64,000 bases of DNA from Bacteroidales bacterium. Its GTDB lineage: Bacteria; Bacteroidota; Bacteroidia; Bacteroidales; UBA10428. Below, in pieces: positions 53,681 to 63,981 of this stretch; the first letter of the stretch is position 1, and the number at the start of each line of letters is the position of its first letter. The stretch is from positions 1 to 64,000 of the forward strand of contig DATGXG010000017.1 of assembly GCA_035299085.1 (NCBI GenBank), written 5' to 3'. The position numbers and the translations under genes are program-made. The notes beneath the pieces were generated by a model. That model was not told the origin of the DNA and searched no databases. It saw nothing but the letters and a program-made list of their open reading frames with translations.

Positions 53681-55219
53681 TTAATCGTAAGGAACAAATT
53701 GAATATAGTCTAATACAAGCCCGTTAATCGATAGTGTGCTTGGTCCCTTGTATTCTATTCTTATTTTCGCCTTGCCATATTCCTGCAGGTTATTAATCCA
53801 GAAATCAAACCGGTTGTAACCAAGAGCCTCAGGAACATAACGTTTGTTCGGAACAACGCTGTTGATTACGCCATTGAATACCTTATAGGCTGCATAATCA
53901 AATGTTTTCACAAGCTGGTCGTTTACATAAATATCAAAAACACCACCCACGCGCATTACAGTGCGGAATACAGCCAGATATTTGCGCGGGAAAAGGTTAT
54001 TTACATTAAATTCAATTGAATACTTACCGGTGTAGCCATTATTAAAATAGACTCTGAATATTGTATCGTTATTGGCTGAGCTTACAAACTCCTTCCTGAC
54101 CTCAAAAGGTTTGTCACTTTCGTTCTCAATACCTCTGTTCCATGCGAACGACTGGTTACCCAGAGTTTTTAACCACCATTCACCTTCATAATAAGTAGGT
54201 GACTGGTACAGTGTATCCGGAACTATGAAACTGTCGTAATTATAGGCATAGCCATTACTGCATATTGTTTTCTCGCCCGGTTCATAATCAATAACCACAC
54301 TATCGCCCAGTATATTTTTCAGTTTAACCGTGTCATTAATAGCCTTTTGAATAAACTCTTCCCTTTCAAGCATATTTTCAAAAACTCCGCGTTCAAGAAG
54401 ATAAGGAATAAGCACCTTATTCTGCCATACAATGGGAATATCGTTATGATCGGTATAACCGGCATGCAGATTCTGAGCCATTGAATCAAGTGCTGCATTG
54501 TAATTGGCTTCTTTCGGAAAGACAAGAGTAGCCGTAAGATTCCTGTATTCTTCTGAAATAGGGAAGAATTCAACTTCAAACATATTTATGATATCGGCCA
54601 CCGTATCGTAAATCGTATTTCCGTTCTCATCAAATCCTATAGGTGTGCTCAGTTGCTTATTCAGTATAACTGAATCCTCACTATCTATAAAGCGCTTCAA
54701 TACAGGATTGGTGAGAGCGATGTACTCATACAGGTTTGGTTTGGGCAGCGCAACGGTGCCCATCCTGTAGTATTTACCGTTTTTATACAGGGGGCTTTCG
54801 AATTCAATCGGAATTTCATCGAAAAACAAATGGCCGTCATCGTTATTAAACAAGGCATATTTTTCCATGAACGTCTGAACTTTTCTTTTACCCAGGATAG
54901 CCGGAGTCTGTATGAAAAATTTCGATACATGGTAAGCGAGCACTCCGGTATTCACTGTATTGTTTTGCAAAAAAGTCGTGAATGCCTCGTTTGTAGGGGC
55001 AAACATGGTATACGTACTGTTACCCAGGAATAGCGTATCGTACTTATTGTCCTTCAGGTATTGAACAAAAGTAGAAATTGCCGGATCTTTCTGCATGGCA
55101 TCCCAGACATTCACATCGCTTGTAACCGGGGGATCATTATAATGCTGATCCCAATCCTGCTTACAGGAAGCAAAAAGCGAAAAGATTACAAGGGCAAGTA
55201 TTGAAACTCTGTAATTCAT
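53681..55219 (-). CDS. Fasciclin-domain lipoprotein with C-terminal beta-sandwich
   Basis: 512 residues. The signal ends in FASC (Cys19). The FAS1 domain is seen at about 40-145 (AISTFVQYLKDNKYDTLFLG, YTMFAPTNEAFTTFL, LAYHVSKFFIQTP). A second weaker FAS1-like stretch may span about 180-310. The C-terminal 130 residues form a beta-sandwich (YSIEFNVNNLFPRKYLAVFR, GVFDIYVNDQLVKTFDY) ending in VLDYIQFVPYD, like the end of the next protein. FAS1 domains mediate adhesion or protein contacts. 11 bases separate it from the preceding fasciclin gene. Confidence 0.85.
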   Translation of the reverse strand: MNYRVSILALVIFSLFASCKQDWDQHYNDPPVTSDVNVWDAMQKDPAISTFVQYLKDNKYDTLFLGNSTYTMFAPTNEAFTTFLQNNTVNTGVLAYHVSKFFIQTPAILGKRKVQTFMEKYALFNNDDGHLFFDEIPIEFESPLYKNGKYYRMGTVALPKPNLYEYIALTNPVLKRFIDSEDSVILNKQLSTPIGFDENGNTIYDTVADIINMFEVEFFPISEEYRNLTATLVFPKEANYNAALDSMAQNLHAGYTDHNDIPIVWQNKVLIPYLLERGVFENMLEREEFIQKAINDTVKLKNILGDSVVIDYEPGEKTICSNGYAYNYDSFIVPDTLYQSPTYYEGEWWLKTLGNQSFAWNRGIENESDKPFEVRKEFVSSANNDTIFRVYFNNGYTGKYSIEFNVNNLFPRKYLAVFRTVMRVGGVFDIYVNDQLVKTFDYAAYKVFNGVINSVVPNKRYVPEALGYNRFDFWINNLQEYGKAKIRIEYKGPSTLSINGLVLDYIQFVPYD

Positions 55220-55230
55220 AGTATCCAGTA

Positions 55231-56820
55231 TTATTTGGGTTCAAAACGAATAAAGTCGCCCGTGAAAGTTCCGGGAATTAAAGATTTCACAGTAAGGGTA
55301 TGTGAATCATATTTGATGAAATTTATAGTACCTACTTCTTTAGTTCCAATCGGGTTGGTACTACTGGCATTGACTTGAGGATCACTTGAAAGATCAATGG
55401 TTCCTCCTACCTTTTTGCCGTCAATAAAAATTTCAACAACTGCATTTTCCTTATTCGGGCTGTAAAAATCAGCCTGCAGGTAAACGGTATAATTACCCTG
55501 GACGATTTTGGGCAGCTTAAAATTGAAAGTAAAGTCACCGTCAAGCTGCACACAATCTGTGCTCCATAAACCGTTTGGGTTATCTTCTTCAGAGTATTTT
55601 ATGTAGTTTAATTCACTACCCGAATATGTGATCGAATTAAGCAGGGTCGAATCCTCGATGAGGTAAGTACCCGGCAGAGTCTGGTATTCGGTGAAAGTTG
55701 GCCTGTCAAAAAACTCGTAAGTTTGCAGGGCTCTTGAAGGGGGATGCTGCTTTAGAATCTGGTCGATGAAATGAATTACTCCGCTTTGGGTAATTACGTT
55801 GCTGGCATCATAGTTAATACCCACATAATTTATAAATGTGGTGTCGCCAATGCTATGGACGATCGTATCAAACATTTCCTTGCCCTTATTAATTTTTATA
55901 TCAATGCCCATACCGTCAACTGAAAGAGGGATATCGGAATAGGTAGAATAGTTTGATGATACACCCTGGAAATCATCCACAAACATATTTTCTGACAGAA
56001 CATGGTATGCAACCCAATTATACAGTGGATTCAAAGGGTTTGAATAATCGGTTCGGCCCGGACTTATGAGGTTCGTCAACTGTGTGAAGGAAAAAATGCC
56101 GCGTTTATAAAATATTGAATCATGTTCAAGGAAAAGTGTAAACGGCAGGGTTTCCTCATCCACTTTAGGATTAATGTTCAGGAGACCAATCAGTCCGGTT
56201 GTATCTACAGCGGTTTTAAACAATTCATATCCGTCATGGGCAGCCAACCATCCGTATGTTGTTTGTGTAATAGGGGTAAGAGCCCGGCTGACAATATGGA
56301 TATAACCATTGGAGACTTCAATGTTAGGCCTAATAACGGGTGCCTGGTTATTAATTTTATAGTAGGATGAATCATCCTCAATAATAAAGCTAACGGCCAG
56401 ATAATCATCAGTCAGCGTATATTCCGAAAATGCTCCGAATGGAAAATCATTTTTATCAATGCCTTTATTTACAACATGGTACCGTGAAAAGTACCAGATA
56501 TAATCCTCATCATTTAAAAGGTCATTGAGCGTGGCATACTTACTGTCTTTGATAAAACTGTCAATGGCCTCATTGGTGGGAAGGAACAGGGTATAGTCGT
56601 CTCCGTTAGGATTATAGGCACTTAAAGTTTTATCAAGTCCTGATTTCTCAAGGATAGCGAGGAAGCTGGAGAAGGTATCTTTATGCTGAACGATATAGTC
56701 ATAAATAGTTTGTTTCTCAACATCTTCGAAATCTATGCGAATGGTATCAGGATCGCATGACATGGCCAATCCGATGATGGCGCATATGCTTATAAAAAGT
56801 GAATAGAATAACTTTTTCAT
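55231..56820 (-). CDS. Fasciclin-domain lipoprotein, two FAS1 units plus beta-sandwich
   Basis: 529 residues. The signal ends in AMSC (Cys22). FAS1 unit 1 (about 35-190) has FLAILEKSGLDKTL, YTLFLPTNEAIDSFI and SNGYIHIVSRALTPI. Unit 2 (about 190-380) has FTLFLEHDSIFY and SGVIHFIDQIL. The C-terminal domain (about 420-529; GNYTVYLQADFYSPNKE, AVVEIFIDGKKVGGTIDL) ends in FTGDFIRFEPK, related in shape to the neighbouring 512-residue protein. Its start lies 2 bases past the susD stop, so it is closely coupled. Confidence 0.87.
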   Translation of the reverse strand: MKKLFYSLFISICAIIGLAMSCDPDTIRIDFEDVEKQTIYDYIVQHKDTFSSFLAILEKSGLDKTLSAYNPNGDDYTLFLPTNEAIDSFIKDSKYATLNDLLNDEDYIWYFSRYHVVNKGIDKNDFPFGAFSEYTLTDDYLAVSFIIEDDSSYYKINNQAPVIRPNIEVSNGYIHIVSRALTPITQTTYGWLAAHDGYELFKTAVDTTGLIGLLNINPKVDEETLPFTLFLEHDSIFYKRGIFSFTQLTNLISPGRTDYSNPLNPLYNWVAYHVLSENMFVDDFQGVSSNYSTYSDIPLSVDGMGIDIKINKGKEMFDTIVHSIGDTTFINYVGINYDASNVITQSGVIHFIDQILKQHPPSRALQTYEFFDRPTFTEYQTLPGTYLIEDSTLLNSITYSGSELNYIKYSEEDNPNGLWSTDCVQLDGDFTFNFKLPKIVQGNYTVYLQADFYSPNKENAVVEIFIDGKKVGGTIDLSSDPQVNASSTNPIGTKEVGTINFIKYDSHTLTVKSLIPGTFTGDFIRFEPK

Positions 56821-56822
56821 TT

Positions 56823-58298
56823 TTAAAAATTATAATAAGGATTCTGTACCAGATTTCTGTTTCTCTCCAGTTCTGTCTTATATATCGGCAGGTACCAACT
56901 CAACGGGTTAGTAAGTTTTGTCTGCAGAATGCGTTTTTGTGTCGATGGCACGTTTCTTACCATAATATCAATGAGTTCACTTTTACGGTTGAAATCGTTC
57001 CTGCGGCCCATTCTCATGAGGTCAAACCACCTCTTGCCTTCATAGGCAAGTTCCCTGGAACGTTCATCCAGGATGGCATCTTCAAATGCCTTTGCCGAAT
57101 TATTCAGATCGAGTGGCTTATTGATTCCAGCTCTTTTTCTGATTTGGCCGAGGATTAAACGGGCCTCATCATAGCGGCCTAACTGAGACAATGCTTCGGC
57201 TTTCATCAGCAGGACGTCAGCCATGCGATAAATAATAAAATTTGCGCTATTCTGCATACTTGAAGGTCTCGGGGTTGAGCCGTCACCCTTCAGTCCCACA
57301 TATTTCCAGATAATATAATTTCCTTCACTGTATTTTTTGATTGACTTACCCACACCCCTTACCAATTCAGGATTGGTTTTATTGTCAAATATTTCAACTG
57401 CATAATCGCTTGGGTCAAAATTATGTGAAGTTTCTAGTGTCAATCCATAAAGGTGGTTTTTCTGGTTGAGTGCATCGTCAAACTGGAATTCAAAAATACT
57501 TTCATAGGTATTTCCTTCCGAAAAGTTGACGTACCAGTCTTTGGATTCAACGAGGATGTACTGCTTCATATTTTCAATATTCTGAACATGCTCAATGCAA
57601 CTTTCATAATCAAAGTTCCATAAAGCTATGTCTGCCAGCAACGCGTCAATTGAAGCTTTTGTAGCTCTGCCCTTGTTTTCCTCAGGAGTCAGGTATCCAT
57701 CGACAGTAGCCCAGTTACGGGCCTTAACCAGGTCTTCGGTAATACTCTGAAGGATATTACTTTCGGTGTCTTTCTTCACATACACATCAGTGGCATCAGT
57801 AAGTGTAGGCTCGGTAACATAAGGAACATCCTTAAAAATTCTGACCAGGTAGAAATAACTCAGGCTCCTCAGAAAGTAGGCTTCAGATAAATAACCATCG
57901 AGCAGGTAATCACTGAACGTATTGTCCTTTTCCTGCACTTTCGGGGCATATTCAATAACCTCGTTGCAATAATTTATAATTTCATAGAAAGTAGCCCAGT
58001 TGCATAAATAGTTGTCAGGGTATATGCTTCCTTCCATGATTTTGCGTTCATCGGAGGATGATTGGTTATAATCATATTTAAGAAATTCCCCGCGTAATTC
58101 ACCGTATTTAAAAAGCCTGTCATCCATGGATGCAAATTTCGAATAGGTACCCATGATAACGGCCTCCACATCCTCCTTGCTTTTCCAGAATTCCTCACGG
58201 ATCAGGCCTTCGCGGGGTGGAAGTTCCAGCCAGTCTGAGCATGAAAACTGACCGGCAAACATCAACAGGATCAATAACAATTTCGCTGATATTTTCAT
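56823..58298 (-). CDS. SusD/RagB-family outer-membrane lipoprotein (first pair)
   Basis: 491 residues. The signal ends in FSC (Cys20), then SDWLELPPREG, the standard SusD start. YLSEAYFLRSLSYFYLVRIFKDVP, NFIIYRMADVLLMKAEALSQLGRYDEA and DERSRELAYEGKRWFDLMRMGRR are diagnostic. It ends in NPLSWYLPIYKTELERN. It is 19 bases downstream of its susC partner. Confidence 0.96.
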   Translation of the reverse strand: MKISAKLLLILLMFAGQFSCSDWLELPPREGLIREEFWKSKEDVEAVIMGTYSKFASMDDRLFKYGELRGEFLKYDYNQSSSDERKIMEGSIYPDNYLCNWATFYEIINYCNEVIEYAPKVQEKDNTFSDYLLDGYLSEAYFLRSLSYFYLVRIFKDVPYVTEPTLTDATDVYVKKDTESNILQSITEDLVKARNWATVDGYLTPEENKGRATKASIDALLADIALWNFDYESCIEHVQNIENMKQYILVESKDWYVNFSEGNTYESIFEFQFDDALNQKNHLYGLTLETSHNFDPSDYAVEIFDNKTNPELVRGVGKSIKKYSEGNYIIWKYVGLKGDGSTPRPSSMQNSANFIIYRMADVLLMKAEALSQLGRYDEARLILGQIRKRAGINKPLDLNNSAKAFEDAILDERSRELAYEGKRWFDLMRMGRRNDFNRKSELIDIMVRNVPSTQKRILQTKLTNPLSWYLPIYKTELERNRNLVQNPYYNF

Positions 58299-58316
58299 AA
58301 TTTGATTTTTTACAGG

Positions 58317-61300
58317 TTAGAATCCAACAGATACAGCAATTGTGTAAACTCTTGGAGGGGGAGTATTGGCTTCATCCACACCAATCCAGAACGGATCCTG
58401 CGCATTCTGACCGATCTCCGGATCCTGGCCGGAATATTGGGTCAGAGTAAACAGCTTCCTGGCGCTAAAGGTAACACCCAGTGTTCTTAGGTTCAATTTA
58501 TCACAGAATTCCTTTTCAAAGCGATAACCTAACATAACATTCAATAACCTGAGGTAATCGCCTTTTTCTACATAGCGGTCAGAACCAAGGTTGCTGGCAG
58601 GATGGCCCATATAAGCCCTGGGCAGCATATCTTTTTCATTCTGTCCGTCAATCCTCCATCTGCGAAGCACAGCCTTGCTCTGGTTGTTTTTATTATTCAT
58701 ACCCTGGGTTTCCATGGCCACTTTATTAATTATATCGAAACCCATCCGATAGTGGAAACCAAGATTCAAATCAAAATTCTTGTATTTCACTGCTGCACCA
58801 AAACCGCCTATAAAATCAGGGTTGGAGTCACCGATATATACTACGTCATTCAAATCGATACGACCATCGTGATTTATATCCGCATACTTCGGGTCACCGC
58901 CTTTGAATGTGTAGGTTCCATAAGACATGGGAATCGGATCACCGTTATAATCCCTGAGCAAATTACCACTGGCATCAACAGCATACGCTGCTTCATTTGT
59001 CGGGTAGACTCCCAGGTAATGGAATCCAAAGAAAGAACCGATGGGCTGGCCCTCCTGCAAGCGCAGGGGGTATTCCTCATTCAGGATGGATGTTGATTTT
59101 TCGCGGTTGAAATTATCCGGAAATCTGCTGAAGGAATTCACGTTATGAGATGTATTGAAATTTACGGATACCCTGAGATCTTTTTTACGGATAATCCTGT
59201 AATCAAACATTAATTCCCACCCGTTATTGACCATTTCACCGGCATTGAGGTAACCCAACTTATCAAATCCTGATGATGTAGGAAGTTTGTAGTCCTGGAA
59301 AAGAATGTTTGTACTCTTCTTTTTATATAGATCGCCCTGGATAAAGAGCCTGTCATTAAACATGTTCAGTTCAATACCTATATTTGATTGTGTAATCGAT
59401 TCCCACTGGAGGTTATCCAACTGGATTTGAGAGTTGACAATACCGGGGTAATAAATATAATCGGTTGAAGAATTATAGGTGGCAAAACGGGCATACTGGT
59501 TGGTAGGCTGACGTCCGGAAACTCCCCAGGAAGCCTTGATCATACTTTCACCTAAGAAATTCAGGTTATCCATCCATGGTTCACTTGAAAAGCGCCATCC
59601 GAGTGCGACTCCTTTAAATAATCCCCACCTATGATTGGCTCCGAATGAAGAAAATGCATCGCCCCTTATATTACCCTGAATCATATAACGGTCTTTGTAT
59701 TTGTAATTCAGGTTAGCCAAGGCACCAACGCCGCGGGATTCCCATGAAGCATCGCCTATCCAGTTAATCTGGCCGCTGACGGCAGGGTCCGTAATCTCAG
59801 TACTTGGAATTTTATTACTCTGCATGTTCATCCACTCACCGGATGCCTGATTTGTAATCCAGGTAATGGCTCCTGAAAGAACATGATCACTTGAATCAGC
59901 AAAGGGAACATCAAAAGCAATTTGCGATTCCGTATTAATATAGGTCTCCATTGAGTTACCTTCTTCCGCCTTATTCACAGTCCATTCAAGCCAGTCGGTT
60001 CCCAGCGCATTGTAAGGAAGGTAACGGCTTTCTTTTTTCCCGATAACCTGGAACGACAAGGTTTCACGGAATTTAACCCAGTCAAGGATGTTATAGCTTA
60101 ATGTAAAGTTGTTTTGCAGGTAGTTTTCCTTCCTGTCGTTTTTACCCAGTTTGGCAACTGCTATGGGATTGAAAAAGGTGCTTCCGCTTCCCTGGTAACT
60201 ATTGATAGGTGTAAAATATTCGCCTGTGGGCTTTCCATAAGCATCGTATTCCCAAATGCTCATGTTAGGAGCTTTAATATAGCCCATTTCACGCACATTT
60301 TTGCCACCTACCTCGGCATTGCCATCCACGTTATTATTAGAATAGCTGAACTGTATGGAGAACAGCGTCTTTTTTGAGAGGAAGTAGTCAAGATTAACGC
60401 GCGTCGAGAAATCTTTTGCGCCTGTGCTTATAGTAGTACCCTTCTCGTCGATATAACTGAAAGAAGTATAATAGCGTGTCTTTTCACCACCGCCTGATAT
60501 ATTAAAATAATGATCATGGGTACGGCCGGTTTGTGTTAAAGCTCCCAGCCAGTCGGTATTTGCAGAATAATTGTAGAAGCCGGGATAATCTTTATCATAG
60601 GCAATTTCTGAAGGAATATCAAAAACACCATTACTGTTATGCAATTCCTCAAGCTGAAGCATAATATACTCATCACCGCTGAGCATGGGGATCGCTTTGG
60701 GCTGATAGTTCAAACTTCCTTTATAGGTATAGTCGAACTGAACTTTCCCTAGTCTTCCTTTATAGGTTTCAATAAGAAGCACACCATCAGCACCTCTTGA
60801 TCCGTATAAAGAGGTTGAAGCAGCGTCTTTTAATACCTCAATTGATTTTATATCCTGCAGCGCAATATTCAATTCGTTGCTTATATCTTCCTGGTCGGCG
60901 GAACTCAGGTCAAAGTCCTGTGACAATTTGTACTGCGGAATACCGTCAATAACAACAAGAGGCCTGTTATTACCCATTGAGCTCAAACCACGGATTACGA
61001 TCTGGGATCCTGAACCGGGGTCTCCTGAAGCGTTCATGATATCAAGTCCTGCCACTCTTCCCTGTAACGCATCGGTTGCAGAAACCGCACCGGATTCGCG
61101 CATGTCGGCCATGTCAATTTTTACTGTGGCGGTTGCTACGTCTCTTGCGTCAACGTTGGTCAGACTTAGTTCCTGGCGTTTCCTGGCGGTAACAACAACT
61201 TCGGCCACCTGGTTAACCTTTGGTTCCAGTTCAATTGTAATGGAAGAGGAGGCACCCGGTGTGATGGTCTTGGTGTTATACCCTATCATAATGACCTTTA

Positions 61301-61532
61301 TAACATTCTGAGGGTTTTTGACAGTAAGTACAAAGTCACCGTTCACGTCACAGACTGTTCCGTTCACAACACGGTTTTCTTTGTCATATTCAACGATGTT
61401 GGCACCAATAACCGACATCCGTTCGGTCTTGTCAATAACACGACCGCGGATTACAACTTCGTTTTGTGAAAATGCAGTTCCGAAACTGCAAAGACACACT
61501 ACGAGCATCAGCACATATCTTATTTCTTTCAT
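58317..61532 (-). CDS. SusC/RagA-family TonB-dependent transporter (first pair)
   Basis: 1071 residues with a signal peptide ending near TAFSQ. A carboxypeptidase-D-like domain (IRGRVIDKTERMSVIGANIVE) is followed by the TonB-box region VVVTARKRQELSL. The plug has LQGRVAGLDIMNASGDPGSG, IVIRGLSSMGNNRPLVVIDG and SLYGSRGADGVLLIET. The barrel ends in YTIAVSVGF with terminal Phe. ADINHDGRIDLND in a late barrel loop is a calcium-loop-like motif common in SusC proteins. Substrate unknown. 38 bases separate it from the first fasciclin gene. Confidence 0.96.
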   Translation of the reverse strand: MKEIRYVLMLVVCLCSFGTAFSQNEVVIRGRVIDKTERMSVIGANIVEYDKENRVVNGTVCDVNGDFVLTVKNPQNVIKVIMIGYNTKTITPGASSSITIELEPKVNQVAEVVVTARKRQELSLTNVDARDVATATVKIDMADMRESGAVSATDALQGRVAGLDIMNASGDPGSGSQIVIRGLSSMGNNRPLVVIDGIPQYKLSQDFDLSSADQEDISNELNIALQDIKSIEVLKDAASTSLYGSRGADGVLLIETYKGRLGKVQFDYTYKGSLNYQPKAIPMLSGDEYIMLQLEELHNSNGVFDIPSEIAYDKDYPGFYNYSANTDWLGALTQTGRTHDHYFNISGGGEKTRYYTSFSYIDEKGTTISTGAKDFSTRVNLDYFLSKKTLFSIQFSYSNNNVDGNAEVGGKNVREMGYIKAPNMSIWEYDAYGKPTGEYFTPINSYQGSGSTFFNPIAVAKLGKNDRKENYLQNNFTLSYNILDWVKFRETLSFQVIGKKESRYLPYNALGTDWLEWTVNKAEEGNSMETYINTESQIAFDVPFADSSDHVLSGAITWITNQASGEWMNMQSNKIPSTEITDPAVSGQINWIGDASWESRGVGALANLNYKYKDRYMIQGNIRGDAFSSFGANHRWGLFKGVALGWRFSSEPWMDNLNFLGESMIKASWGVSGRQPTNQYARFATYNSSTDYIYYPGIVNSQIQLDNLQWESITQSNIGIELNMFNDRLFIQGDLYKKKSTNILFQDYKLPTSSGFDKLGYLNAGEMVNNGWELMFDYRIIRKKDLRVSVNFNTSHNVNSFSRFPDNFNREKSTSILNEEYPLRLQEGQPIGSFFGFHYLGVYPTNEAAYAVDASGNLLRDYNGDPIPMSYGTYTFKGGDPKYADINHDGRIDLNDVVYIGDSNPDFIGGFGAAVKYKNFDLNLGFHYRMGFDIINKVAMETQGMNNKNNQSKAVLRRWRIDGQNEKDMLPRAYMGHPASNLGSDRYVEKGDYLRLLNVMLGYRFEKEFCDKLNLRTLGVTFSARKLFTLTQYSGQDPEIGQNAQDPFWIGVDEANTPPPRVYTIAVSVGF

Positions 61533-61570
61533 ATTGGAGAAAAGGCTTAATTACTGTTTAATACAATCGG

Positions 61571-63880
61571 TTATTCAGTGTCAAGGTCACTATAGTTCAG
61601 GACACCATTGATTTCATGCAATACACCGTTTGTTACGAGTGTGGGGAAAGTGGTGGCCGCATTCGGATTGATAATGCGGGCAGCCATTTTATTAGTCGCA
61701 TCGGATTCATTCACTGTAATGTTGGTGAATCCGTCTTTCCCACGGAAATAAATAGCATCTGATCCGGGTGTTATGTAAATCTTGGTATAGATTTTACTGT
61801 ATTGGGTAGATTTCTCATCCACACGGGCAGTTTCATAATAACCCGCAGGCATTCTTCCGTCAGTAAAAATCAAAGAACCCTGGACAAAATGCATCATCAG
61901 GAATTTTTTAAGCTGTTCTTTGGGCAATGATGCATAATCGAATTCCGCAAGCACAGCATCAGTCGGAGCAAACACAGTGTAGTATTCATCATCCGACATA
62001 AAATTATAGCTGAAAGTGGTTGTATTAACAAGTCCCGCTACCTGCAGAAGATGGTGAAAGGCGGGATAGGAAGAAGATATTATATTATATATCGTAGTGG
62101 ATGTGAAATTCATCCAGTTGGCTATATCGTAAACTTTCCCGTTATATGGGGTTATATCCGTGAGTTCCTGCGGATGTAAAACTACAGGAGCACCATGAAA
62201 TCCAAAAGTGGAGGGACCGCTTCCTTTTACTTCGCCTGTTTCATTGTTGATCACAATGTAATTTCCTGCCAGGTTACGGATAAATTCTTTCCTTGCATTA
62301 CCTGTGGGCAATTCCGTTCCGATATGATTTAAGATCAGGTTACGGATATCTGTTATAGTGGTAGGTTGTCTTGAGTTTACTTTACCCAATATGTTATACA
62401 CGGCGAAATCTTCACGTTCGGCCGTATAGATCAGTGATGAATCGACGGCCAGGTTGGCATCGTTTTCAACAAAAAGCATGTAATGTGCTTCAGGCCTTTT
62501 AAGCGCTGTGAGCAGACCCGTCTGACCGATGGCATACATGGCGGTTGAATAACCCCTGCGAAGATAAACAGGGCCCGTTACACTTGTAAAAGCCTTAGGA
62601 ACAAGCATCTTGTTGACACCAATAAAGGTACAATTGCTGGCGTATTCCTTTTCAACAATGGTTGACTGATCCAATTCCATCAGGTCGTTTTCACCGTTAA
62701 GAAAGCCGCGTTCAAAATTGCTGGGGTAAAGGGGACCGTTAGCCATTTGGGAACTAACGATCATTTTCCTTATATGCCGGGGAGCCTGTGCGATGGATCC
62801 CCAGCGTCCCTGGCCAACCAGGTAAGTATTGACAAAATCGTCAAAAGCAGCGTTTGTAGGTGCCACTAAACCATGTTGATAGCGGATTGTAGGATTGGGC
62901 ACATAAGTTCCCCTGGGTGGCAAAGTTTTTTCATTTACTATTGAAAAAGTCAGGTCAGGATAGGTAATGTCGAACAGCGAGTCAACAGTCAAACCTTGAT
63001 CAGCACCGGGCTGGTCAAAGGTTTTATCTTCGTTGTAATCAACTTCGGGAAAAGTATTGATAAGGTCAAGGAATTTATCATAGGCGTATGTCCCGTTCTT
63101 TTTACTAAGGATCTGAAAGGCATTTTCAAGAGGCTCCACTACCCTGTCAATAACATGAACAAAACCATTTTCAGCAAAAATGTCCTTTGTTATGATTTTT
63201 GCATTAGCAAAGTAAACGTTAGGCGACTCGAAAGGACGGCCAAAATAAAAGGCATAGTCCTCCGATTTCAGATCGTAAATTGAAAAGTAATCCTGGTAAA
63301 AAATAGGGGCATATTTTCTTGAATCAACTGCCTGCCTGCGGTACCAGTTTGATTTCAGCGTATCCACAATAATGTATTTCCTTCCCTCTTCAAGATCGGT
63401 GACATCATGACGGAGGTTAATACCGTATTTCATGTTAGGTTCTCTCAACAAGGTTTCCCGTTTAAATCCCCTCGGTTCGTCGTTATTCAGGTCGAGTGAG
63501 TCAATCCAGCCGTACACATCAAGTTGCTGCAACTGGTAAACGCTCCATGGACTCTGAACAATGTGGAATTTAACTATGCGGCTTAATACGCTTAGTGGAA
63601 TGTCCTCAACTGAATTGAATTCCGGATGTTCTTCGAAGTAAAGGGCAAATGCATCATTGTCAGGAGCAAATACGGTATAACTTCCCGAAACGTTAATCAC
63701 ACTATCAAAACCAGTTAATTCAATGCATTTTGCAAACTCGCTCAATTCGGGCCTTGCCTTGATCTGTGAGAAAAGTTTTCCGGCGAGCCAGGGTGGTCTG
63801 GAATAGATATCTTCCTTTTTGCAATTATATGCCAATAACAGGTTAATTATCAGCAATAAGAAAAGTAAAATCTTCCTCAT
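61571..63880 (-). CDS. Large fasciclin-repeat lipoprotein, first gene of the operon
   Basis: 769 residues. The signal ends in AYNC (Cys20), then KKED. Four FAS1-like units can be traced by their core strands: YTVFAPDNDAFALYF (about 68-82), GLVAPTNAAFDDFVN (about 340), HYMLFVENDANLAVD (about 470) and YYTVFAPTDAVLAEFDY (about 635). The last closes with TNGVLHEINGVL. The middle units are divergent. It heads a seven-gene operon with two SusC/SusD pairs and two further fasciclin proteins. A surface adhesion or ligand-capture role is inferred. Confidence 0.88.
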   Translation of the reverse strand: MRKILLFLLLIINLLLAYNCKKEDIYSRPPWLAGKLFSQIKARPELSEFAKCIELTGFDSVINVSGSYTVFAPDNDAFALYFEEHPEFNSVEDIPLSVLSRIVKFHIVQSPWSVYQLQQLDVYGWIDSLDLNNDEPRGFKRETLLREPNMKYGINLRHDVTDLEEGRKYIIVDTLKSNWYRRQAVDSRKYAPIFYQDYFSIYDLKSEDYAFYFGRPFESPNVYFANAKIITKDIFAENGFVHVIDRVVEPLENAFQILSKKNGTYAYDKFLDLINTFPEVDYNEDKTFDQPGADQGLTVDSLFDITYPDLTFSIVNEKTLPPRGTYVPNPTIRYQHGLVAPTNAAFDDFVNTYLVGQGRWGSIAQAPRHIRKMIVSSQMANGPLYPSNFERGFLNGENDLMELDQSTIVEKEYASNCTFIGVNKMLVPKAFTSVTGPVYLRRGYSTAMYAIGQTGLLTALKRPEAHYMLFVENDANLAVDSSLIYTAEREDFAVYNILGKVNSRQPTTITDIRNLILNHIGTELPTGNARKEFIRNLAGNYIVINNETGEVKGSGPSTFGFHGAPVVLHPQELTDITPYNGKVYDIANWMNFTSTTIYNIISSSYPAFHHLLQVAGLVNTTTFSYNFMSDDEYYTVFAPTDAVLAEFDYASLPKEQLKKFLMMHFVQGSLIFTDGRMPAGYYETARVDEKSTQYSKIYTKIYITPGSDAIYFRGKDGFTNITVNESDATNKMAARIINPNAATTFPTLVTNGVLHEINGVLNYSDLDTE

Positions 63881-63951
63881 ATGTAAATTTTTGTAAGGGA
63901 ATAAAATTATGTTTTTTTTTGAAATGTGCTACCTGAAGTGCTATTTTTTAA

Positions 63952-63981
63952 CAAAAAATAGTGTATGCAAAATTGAACAAA
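63952..63981 (-). promoter_or_regulatory. Putative promoter of the fasciclin/SusCD operon
   Basis: On the minus strand TTTG, a 17-base spacer and TATTTTTTG resemble TTTG / TAnnTTTG with one extra T. The -7 part overlaps a 9-bp inverted repeat (63941-63949 / 63953-63961). The leader to the ATG at 63880 would be about 65 bases. Confidence 0.4.

Noticed and set aside
58602..59096. 164-residue plus-strand open frame
   Set aside because: Lies wholly inside the clear susC gene on the other strand; no recognisable motifs or promoter.
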